A stretch of DNA of 64,000 nt. It comes from Acheta domesticus (Eukaryota > Arthropoda > Insecta > Orthoptera > Gryllidae). The stretch spans positions 138,220,303 to 138,284,302 of the forward strand of contig JAHLJT010009436.1 in assembly GCA_031308135.1 (NCBI GenBank), in the 5' to 3' direction. Both the position numbers and the translations under genes were made by a program. The notes below the pieces were generated by a model, which made no database searches, was not told the DNA's origin, and saw only the letters and a list, made by a program, of their open reading frames with translations. Below, one piece after another: positions 55,615 to 64,000 of this stretch. Within the stretch, counting starts at the first letter, position 1. Each line of letters begins with the position of its first letter.

Positions 55615-57172
55615 GGAGTTTCTCCGTATAACACGGAGTGATATAAGTAGTATAGGGAAAGTTATGTAATGCTGCGCGAAAAAATGGCCAATTTTCGCCA
55701 GAAAAAATTCATTGCCGTGCCGTGATAACGAAAAAGTGGATAAAACCAGTTGCTAAATTAAGAAAACAATCCCCAAATACGTAGTGTAGCCAGAAATCCT
55801 CTTTTGTTGGTCCTTGATACCGAGAAACCAATTGAAAGAAAAACGTCCGTCTGTCAGTCCGTCTATAAAAAATGCTGGCGCCTAAAGCATACGTACGATT
55901 TCTTCCAAAATGGACATTCCCCGGTCGATCTGGTTCTTGTCAAAGCGTTGAGATTTTGAAAAAGATTCTGTAAAATATATACTTTACATTAAGCCCCCCG
56001 GACATTTTCAAAATTTTCTCAAAAACGGCTCCAAATTTTTTCTTTAAATTTCTTGTGAGAATAGAGCAAAATACACTTATTAAGGTGGCATAGGTCCGAT
56101 TTTCACGGATAACTAAATTTTCGAAAATTGTAAAAGTTTAAAAATTTTTCGGCGTCTTTCTGGAACTACAAAATTGCAGATAGATATTTTTCTTTTAAAT
56201 AAAATTTGTTGTCCAAAGTGAGTTCTTTCAATAAGATCATGAACCGGTTTTTTTGAAAATTTTAGTGCTTTTCGCGTAATATTGCGTGTAATTTGTGCAA
56301 TTTTAAGAAAATACAAAAACAAGATTTTCTCAAAAACGGCTCCAATTTTTTTCTTTAAACTTTTGGTAGGGATAGTTCTAAATGTACCCTATGAGATGAC
56401 ATAAATTCCATATCACTCTATTCTTTTGTTTTTTGAAAAATTGAAAAAGTTAAATTTTTTGTCTTGTCTCTCACGTCGATAATATTTACATTAGCGGCGA
56501 TTTTTCACATCATTATATTTACGAGTACATGTGCTTCAAATAATGTCAAGTAAAGTTTCTCGAAAACACGACCGTTTGCTGTGAAAAGTAACTCAAAATT
56601 CCTCATTTTCAGAAACGCTCAAACGCCATTTTCTCATATATGGCTGCAAATTTTGTCTTCAAAACTTTTGTAACGGATAGTGCTAATTAGACTCTTTAAT
56701 ATGACGTAAACTTTATTTTGAGTTTTTTTTTCAAAAACTATACAAATGTAATTTTTTGAAAGATCTCTCACATCTTTAATATGCGCCTGTCAGCAATTTG
56801 TAAAGATTATTGTATTTTTGAGTGTACGTGCTTCAAATAACTTCAATGAAGTATTTTGAAAACTCAAACATTTTCTGTGAAGAAGAGCTTCAAATTTCGC
56901 GTATTTGTTGCGCTAAAAACGCCATTTTCTTTAAAACAGCACAAAATGTTTAAACTAAAATTGCGATTTCGGACTAAGCTTTTGTGTTCTTTAATATTCT
57001 AAAATGAATATTTCCGTTCTACCATTAGGAAACCGAAAAATTAAGAAAATATAAAAAATGTACTTTGGGTGATAGATGGTAGCTGGAATGAGTATGTGGC
57101 AATTCCAAATAGCTAGCGTAGATGCAAGGAAATAGAAAACTAATACGGGAAAGTTTGTGCTATTCTGTAGTA
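55615..57172 (-). repeat. Dispersed repeat R, full-length-like copy (left-facing)
   Basis: Reverse orientation of the 52.8-kb copy along its whole length. It opens with GTATAACACGGAGT units, then GGGAAAGTTATGTAATGCTG, AACGAAAAAGTGGATAAAA, ACGTCCGTCTGTCAGTCCGT, the ~300-bp units, and ends TTCTACCATTAGGAAACC, GATAGATGGTAG, CTAATACGGGAAAGTTTGTG. It pairs with 52835-54411 as an inverted repeat. Confidence 0.8.
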
Positions 57173-57532
57173 ACCACTTGTTAAGTATTACACAAAAATA
57201 CGTAAAAGTATATATGTCAAGAATTTTTAGCCCTTTAAACTACGACAGGAGCACATCGAAATAAATATATACGCGCCGCATTACCAAGTAGATTCTTGCA
57301 CACAATTTTTAAAGGCTGAAAAATGTCCAGAAGATTCGTAATGGAGCCGAACAGATGTTTAGAACAAAGTGCAACATATCCCCCGAGTCCAAAAGTGAAT
57401 GATTTGTAAAAGGCATCAGGTAAGTAAGGTGACAGGTAAGAAGTGATAAAAAAATACAATTATCTTTTGTGGAGTTTGAATATGAACATTATTAATTGCA
57501 CAGTGTTTTTTCTGAAATAATCGATGATTTTT
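57173..57532. other. Spacer between two R copies
   Basis: 360 bp. A minus-strand frame (57235-57459, 74 codons, partly hydrophobic, FTFGLGGYVALCSKHLF) and a plus-strand CATCAG|GTAAGT donor-like site near 57418 are present, but neither makes a convincing exon. No family recognised. Confidence 0.4.
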
Positions 57533-58850
57533 TTCCCGTATACGTACGTATATACGAAGTAATATATGTAGTATAGGGAAAGCTATGTACTGCTGCGGAA
57601 AATCGATTTCGAGATTTCAACGGAAAATCACGTTTTGGGGTCTCCTCATACCGAAAAAGTAGTTTTCTTCAGAACGTCCGTCCGTCCGTTTGTCTGTCCG
57701 TCTATCAGTCCGACCGTGAACACTACAAGCACCTAAATCATGCGTAGAATTTTTTTACAAATTGATGAAAGACCTCTCCGTCTGTCTCGAGTCGAAGCTA
57801 TGAGATTTACTTTACATGAAGCCCCCCAGACATTTTCAAAATTTCCTCAAAAACAGCTCAAATTTTTTTCTTTAAATTTCTTTAAGAATAGAAGAAAATA
57901 CACTTAAGGTGGCATAGGTTCTACTTTCACGGTTAACTAAATTTTCGATAACTGCAAAAGTTTCGTTGTCTTCCTACAACTCCAAATTGAAGATAGAGAT
58001 TTTTCCTTCAAATAAAATTTGTCCTCTGTAATTATCCCTTTCATGAAGGTCATGCACATTTTCTTTAAAATTTAAGAAGTTTTTGCGCAATAATGCGTGC
58101 AATACGTGCAATTTTAAAATATTACAAAAACAAGATGTTCTCAAAAATTTGTTCTCTCTGTGTGGCTCCCAATTTGTTCTTTAAACTTTTGATAGGGATA
58201 GTACTAAATGTACTGTATGAGATGACATAAACGCCATATTGCCATATTCCTTTGGTTTTTTCAAAAATTATAAAAATTTAATTTTTTTGACTTATCTCTC
58301 ACATTGTTATTTTTTACATAAGCGGCGATTGGTTCACATTATATTTATGAGTAGACGTGCTTTAAATATTTCATACAAAGTTTCTAGAGAACTCAATCGT
58401 TTTCTTTGAAAACTATCTCAAAATTACGCATTTTCAGAAACGATCAAATTTTCTCATAAATGGCTCCCAACTTTTTCTTCCAACTTTTCGAAAGAATATT
58501 GCTAATTGCACTCTTTAATATGACATAAAGTTTATTTTGGGGTATTTTTTTGTTTTTGCAAAAATTACACAAATGTAATTTTTTAAAAGATCTCTCACAC
58601 CTTTAATATGCACATTAACAGCAATTTGTAAACACTATTGCATTTGTAAGTTAATATGCTTCAAATAACTTGAAATGAAGTGTTTCAAAATCTCAAAAAT
58701 TTTCTGTGAAAAAGGGCTTGAAATTGCGCATTTTCTGTAGCGCTTAAATGCTATTTTCGTATAAAAGGCTCCAAATTTTACAAAGAAAATTTCCTTTTAT
58801 TACATAGTTTTACTGTTCTTTAATATTCTAAAATTAATATTTCGTTTACA
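57533..58850 (-). repeat. Dispersed repeat R, third copy of the cluster (left-facing)
   Basis: Opens CCCGTATACGTACGTATATACG-like (first 20 bases CCCGTATACGTACGTATATA), then GGGAAAGCTATGTACTGCTG, CGTCCGTCCGTCCGTTTGTC at about 57682, and the ~300-bp internal units. It stops near TTCTTTAATATTCTAAAATT, short of the terminal block seen in the 55.6-kb copy, where a LINE begins. Confidence 0.8.
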
Positions 58851-58869
58851 ATTAATATTTTTAGTACAA

Positions 58870-60039
58870 CGCTCTATATAGACTGTAGACATCCGATTCT
58901 AGACATAGAGATTGCTCCACAAGAATTAATGAAAAGCATTCGAAAACTGAAGAACAATAAAGCACCGGAACCTGACGGAATAACCAATCTTTTCTACAAG
59001 GGACATCCACCAAACTGGTTGAAGCAGTTACTTAAATTCTTTAACATGGTTCTCAAGATTGGAAATGTTCCATCAAGCTGATGAGAATCGGAAGTTATTT
59101 TGATCCACAAGAAGGGAAATGAAGCAGACCCACTCAATTACCGTGAAATAGCGCTTGCAAACTCGATAACCAAAATATTAACTTCTTTGATTGCGAATCG
59201 ATTGATAATGTGGAGTGAGAATTTCAACATTTTGCCTGAATGTCAATCCGGCTTCCGATCGGGGAGATCTCGTGAAGATAACTTGTTTGTGTTACAAGGG
59301 AAAATAGGATTAGAGCTAGTTCAACCTAAGGGAAAAACTGTATGCAGCGTTTATAGATTTCAGAAGAGCTTTCGACTCAGTGATCCACAATATTCTATGT
59401 GAATCATTATATGAATCCGGAGTAAGCAGCAATATTATAAAGATTCTCCAGAATCTGAATGGAAGAGCATCTATGAAAGTGAGAATCAACACCCATTCTA
59501 GTACCAATTCGATAGAAGTTACACAAGGCGTACTTCAAGGTGATTCATTAAGTCCTACACTATTTGCTCATATCGTTCGAGATATTACCAGTTTCTTCGT
59601 GGATGAAAGTTTCACTGACATAGAGTTAAAGTCTGACATTTTTCTTTTTGCTGATGATTTGATTATCCTGGCAACTTATATGATGGATCTTCAACACAAG
59701 ATAGATACATTATCCAAATATTGTCAAAAAAATCCCTCGACGTTAATCTCAAAAAAACCAAAATAATGAAATTCAAAAGTCAGGCAGAATGAGGTCAGAG
59801 AGGCCGGTGAAATACAGAGGAGAAATTATAGAAATGGTCAAGCAGTATACGTATTTATGTATCCAATTCACAACGTCAGGGTTATTCAATTACGCTGCTA
59901 CCAGTGCCCTGACCAAGGGAAACATAATTGAGTTCTGTCTGGAAAATGTTAATATCAGGGAAAAATGATAGGTGGCAGGCTGATAGAAAACTTTTTGATT
60001 CCCTTGTTGCATCTACTCTGCTACACGCTGCAGGTATCT
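58870..60039 (+). pseudogene. LINE A reverse transcriptase, first segment
   Basis: Reads LMKSIRKLKNNKAPEPDGIT, one stop, then IHKKGNEADPLNYREIALAN, CQSGFRSGRSREDNLFVL, a frameshift, FIDFRRAFDSVIHNIL (59350-59390), VTQGVLQGDSLSPTLFAH, IFLFADDLIILATYM (FADD near 59650), another frameshift, KTKIMKF, then MVKQYTYL and LFDSLVASTLLHAA. Catalytic residues are present, but stops and frameshifts disable it. The 5' part with endonuclease is missing. It is cut at 60039 by a jockey insertion and continues at 63126. The RT type (NYREIALAN, FIDFRRAFDSV) differs from jockey; clade not assigned. Confidence 0.8.
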
Positions 60040-63000
60040 CTCAAGCCTTTATCAAACAGCAACTTTTCTCCACATTGACAGCGCCCTTCACCAACCTTTA
60101 CGCCGCGTCAGGGCACCTCTCATTTCCCTGACTGATCAGGTATTATTTCATCAATCGTTTCTCAAGTAATGTCTGCTCTAGTTCCCCAAATCCAAAACAT
60201 GATACAATAAATGTTTTCATTACATGTTAAAAATGGTGGTTATTCAGGAAGAAAATAAGATCCTAAATTGGAATGCTAACGGCCTTAAGTGGGAAGAAAA
60301 CATGTTCAGATTCTTTTTAAAACAGCATGGTATTAAAATCGCTTGTGTAACAGAAACCCACTTGATCCTCGGTGAAAAGTTTGATATACCAGGCTACGTT
60401 TCGTACTGAAATGATAGAATTACAAAAGTCTCAGCTTCCGGTGGTGTTGCCATTTTTATTTCTAAGGAATTGAAACATGAACAGATTTCTACTCCGCCAT
60501 CAGCGAACCTCGAATCGCTTGGAATTAAAATTACCCTAAACTACAGAACTTTAAATATGATAGCAGCATACGAACCCCCTAACAAAGCTTTCCCATTATT
60601 AGCATATCAAGCAATTTTTAGTGTAAATAGCCCAGCCCCAATTTTGGAGCAGGAGATTTTCATGGCAAGAAAAGTATGTGGGGTTGTAATTTAAAAACTT
60701 GGCGGAATTTATAGCTTCCTCTAATATAAAATTATTTTCTCCATAGGAACCTACTCGGTATCCTACTAACCCCAAAGTTATCCTTGATATTTTGGATATT
60801 GTTCTAACTAAAGATATTAATTTCCCGATATACCAAAGTGTATTACCAGAGCTTGATTCTGACCACTTCCCGGTGGTCATCTCGCTTTCTTTGACAATTG
60901 ACAAAACCAACGCCAATGAATTAAAAGGAAATACCGACCGGAATAAGTTTGCCAAATTAATGCTTCTCAATAACACGTACCCAGAAAATCTCAATACCTC
61001 GAGTGACATTGAGAATGAAATAAATTCTCTAAAGCGATAATTGCGTCTTTCAAACAATTGACTACGCCTTATCGAATCCCAAGAAGGCAATCAATGCCCC
61101 TAAATATAACTAATCTAGTTAAAACTAAAAATTATCTAAGACGGTTCTGGCAACGCTCCAGGCGACCAGATATTAAGAAAAAAGTTAACCAGATATCGCG
61201 TAATATAAAAACCCGTCTAAATTACGTCTACAGAACTACAATAAATTTATTGCGGAAATCCACCCAAACTCAAGGCACCTCTGATCTACTGTTGAAAGAC
61301 TTACCAAAGAAAAAGTAAACATTCCTCCTTTACGACATGGCTCAGAAACAATTTATTCTGAGAAAGAAAAATCAGAAATCTTTGCTCTACATTTAGAGAA
61401 CACCTTCAAACAACATCCAGTTTACGATATACAATTTAATACGGAAATAGAAAACTACCTCAGAACTAATATCCTCTCTGTGGCACTACCCATCAAATTC
61501 ATTTCTCCTTCGGAAACTATCTCAGTGATTAAACTCCTGAAATTAAGAAAATCTCCTGGCCGGTATTAATAATGTCTGCATCAAAACGCTCGGTAAACCA
61601 TCTATTGCGGCTTTAACTGCAATATTTAATGCATCTTTAAGATGCAACTATTTTCCTACTGCTTGGAAAAGAGCAATTATTTTACCAGTCTGCAAACACG
61701 GGAAATACCCAAGGATAGCTGAAAACTTTTGACCTATCAGTCTTCTTCCAACATTATCAAAAATCTATGAACGTCTAATCCGTACAAGGTTAACAAAATT
61801 TATCAACAATATAAAAGCAATCCCATCAAAACAGTTCGGATTCAAACGAAACCATTCTACTACCCATAAATTATTACATATTTCCGAAGCCATAGCAAAC
61901 GGTTTTCACCTAAAGAAACATACAGTGACAGTCTTCCTTGACGTAAGTCAGGCTTATGACAGAGTTTGGCACCATGTCCTCCTATACAAAATGCAATCTT
62001 AAGGTATACCAGAATACCTATTAAAGATCACGGAGAGTTTCTTCTCGAACAGTTCATTTATCGTAAAAGTCAATGCAGATATATCTACCCCACACACTAT
62101 TGCGGAGTACCAAAGGGTTCAGTTATCTCTCCCTTACTGTTTAACATTTTCAGCCATGATATTCCAATTGAAGGCGACTCCAACGTAGCTTTATGCGCTG
62201 ATGATATTGCACTATTCACCTCTCACAGTGATATCATAATAGCGAAGGAGAATATTCAAAACGATGTAAACAATTATATTAAATAGACTCAGAAATGGAG
62301 AATAAAGCTCAATCATAATAAGTGTCAGGCAAAGATTACATTACGCCGACCGAAAAATCCCCCCGAACTTAACATCAATGGAAATCGCATCCCGTGGACT
62401 TCTTCACCTAGTACCTAGTATTTGACACTACCTAGGAGTATTATTTGACAAAAGATTAACGTGGAAACCCCATTTCCACGCAACTGCTAATAAAGCTTTG
62501 GTCAAAACGTCGAAAATGTTTCCTTTAATTTACTCTAGATCTCTCACTAGTATCGAAAGCCGAATATTACTGGACAAATAAATTATTGAACCCACTCTAA
62601 CCTATGCATCTCCAATATGGGGTGGCGCAGCACCCAGTAGCCTTCAAAAGTTAGTTGCATTCCAAAATAAGTTCCTAAGAAAGACCCTTAAGCCACCATG
62701 ATTTATTCCAAACTCCCAAATTCATCGCGAGCTAAATATATTGTCATTAAACGAACACATCAACAAAATAGCTGACCACTTCTTTCAAAATCTTTACTCT
62801 TCCCCCTGTTCCACAATATTTAATCTGGGCCGCCGTGCTTCATGGCTCCGTATTAAATCAAAATTCTCCAAGGATAGACTAAGGCCACCGTAACTTCTGT
62901 TTCAACACCTTTCCTAGCACTACCTAAATTTCAACGTAACACCTCAAACCTGAACCAAGAAGCCTGAATCAAATCATCGAACCTTAGACCATGTTTTCAC

Positions 63001-63125
63001 GAGTAGGAATGAATACTCATTTGCTATGGATGATCATATCCAAAACGTTATAATATAAAATGTACTGTTGTCAAACCCCTCGAGAAGACAGAAATGGCGA
63101 ACGAGAAGAAATACATTTTAAAAAA
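60040..63125 (+). mobile_element. Jockey-clade LINE nested in LINE A, 11-bp TSD
   Basis: 3086 bp bounded by TGCAGGTATCT (60029-60039) and TGCAAGTATCT (63126-63136), one mismatch. It ends in TTTTAAAAAA, a short poly(A) tail, just before the right duplication. Joining the flanks restores LINE A coding (STLLHAA then IWGLRY). The 5' end has only the tail of ORF1 (IISSIVSQVMSALVPQIQNM before TAA at about 60207), so it is 5'-truncated. Confidence 0.9.
60253..62895 (+). pseudogene. Jockey ORF2 (endonuclease and reverse transcriptase), degenerate
   Basis: Apurinic-type endonuclease blocks: ILNWNANGL (60259), CVTETHL (about 60344), SGGVAIFI, IAAYEPPNKAF, GAGDFHGKKSMWGCN with a frameshift (60650), EPTRYPTNP, LDIVLTKDI and ELDSDHFPVVI (60855). 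RT blocks: FPTAWKRAIILPVCK, FGFKRNHSTTH, VFLDVSQAYDRVWH (61931), FYCGVPKGSVISPLLFNIF-like (62098), and LCADDIALFTS (62190). A C-terminal EPTLTYASPIWGG and FQNKFLRKTLKPP follow. At least eight stops or frameshifts. All main domains are recognisable in order. Confidence 0.85.
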
Positions 63126-63972
63126 TGCAAGTATCTGGGGTCTACGATACACTAATCAACTGGATAAGATACAAATAAACTTCTACAAACGTCTTTTGGG
63201 ACTATCGAGAAGAACTCCTGGGTACATGATTAGAAAGGAAACTGGCTCAACTAAGACTCAGAAGTAATTAAAATATTATTGACTTACATGACAAAATTGT
63301 TCTCTACGGAGCCTTGTCCATACCCACGTGTAATCTTTAACAAACTTTTAGAATGAAGAAATGCATAACCAAATTCTAGTAAATACAACTGGGTGTCCGT
63401 TCTGGACAGATTAATGAATGGTTTGGGCTTTCACAACTAAATTACGCAGCTAGTGTGAATAATACTAGTGCAATCAGAAATAGCATTCCCTCGATTATTG
63501 CAACAATTGTAGGTAAAACCTTTTTGAACGATATGCGTAGAATCATAAATTCATCATACAGTGCAATATATCGAGAAATTAGGGATTTGCAATCTACAGA
63601 AACAGAGAAATACCTAACTTTGGCTCTTCCCAATTTCATTTCTAGAGTAGTCGCTCAAATCAGGATGTCCAGTGACAAAGAAATCAACATCAATAGTAGA
63701 AATATGTGGCACAAAATACACTCAGATTCAATCTGCTCACTATGTTATACGAATACTGATGAAAACCTGAAACATATTTTATGTGAGTGCCCAATTTATA
63801 AAAGGATTAGAGGACCATACCAAAAAGATGTATAATCTTTTCCAAACTGTCTCATTAAGCTAAACTCTGAAAGATCTAAAACTCTGTACAATGTTATTTC
63901 ATCAATTCTGAAATTACGAGTATTTATTATTAATGAATACTTCAAGCTAAATTCAACAGGTCTCTCTTGACG
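63126..63972 (+). pseudogene. LINE A, second segment with C-terminal zinc knuckle
   Basis: Continues LINE A after the jockey insertion: SIWGLRYTNQLDKIQ, FYKRLLGLSRRTPGYM, then damaged sequence. From 63455 an open frame reads RNSIPSIIATIVGKTF and YLTLALPNFISRVVAQI. It ends with a CCHC-type knuckle, CSLCYTNTDENLKHILCECP (C-x2-C-x10-H-x4-C). One stop at 63833-63835, then LNSERSKTLYNVISSILKLR, IINEYFKL and TGA near 63968. The 3' end of the element probably lies just beyond the window. Confidence 0.75.
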
Positions 63973-64000
63973 CAGGTTGTTCTGTATAAAATTGTATATT

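Noticed and set aside
57235..57459. 74-codon partly hydrophobic minus-strand frame between R copies
   Set aside because: No acceptor site, no recognised motif; probably chance.

Overview
This 64-kb window is eukaryotic DNA, almost certainly from an arthropod and most likely an insect with a large, AT-rich, transposon-loaded genome. The reasons are the mix of jockey-type and other LINEs, an R2-type fragment, Penelope-like elements, mariner, Tc1 and hAT elements, several tRNA-derived SINEs, and a short TTAGG run. No complete host gene is recognisable. There are no bacterial-style operons, no CRISPR array and no rRNA gene. Species cannot be fixed from the sequence.

Layout. Bases 1-4871 are nearly pure T with single-base interruptions, followed by a run of exactly 1000 N (4872-5871). 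This is contig-end artefact plus a scaffold gap. 5.9-9.3 kb is a damaged Penelope-like element (PLE): its RT part, an (AT)n tract holding a 1062-bp solo-LTR-like insertion, its GIY-YIG endonuclease end, then a linker and the start of a second copy. 9.3-16.8 kb holds a copy of a dispersed repeat here called R, a jockey-type LINE fragment split by a 1.4-kb hAT-like element, a repeat here called H, an R2-type restriction-like endonuclease ORF and SINEs. 17-21 kb is mostly unrecognised DNA plus a minus-strand LINE carrying a SINE with its target duplication. 21-29 kb has a second H copy, a GC-rich Pro/Arg-type low-complexity island, a PLE terminal region with a hammerhead-like core, and a mariner fragment.

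29-31 kb has a multi-arm palindrome and a second, AT-rich PLE on the minus strand. 33.9-36.5 kb is the best-preserved element: a LINE with an open 605-codon RT frame. A LINE 3' fragment, a SINE, a CpG-rich island and a short hAT-like element with an 8-bp duplication follow. 44-52 kb contains another R copy, a GGC/GGT-rich island, the best H copy, and an internally deleted Tc1 element. 52.8-58.9 kb is dominated by three R copies, two of them facing each other as a ~1.58-kb inverted repeat. 58.9-64 kb is one LINE split by a nested jockey element (60040-63125) flanked by an 11-bp target duplication.

Working together. The coding capacity is almost all retrotransposon or transposase, and most of it is broken by stops, frameshifts or deletions. 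Only the LINE ORF at 34221-36038 looks largely intact. Four short exon-like segments (near 10.7, 28.3, 31.1 and 52.6 kb) could be host exons but are unassigned. The least explained items are repeats R and H and the 29.3-kb palindrome.
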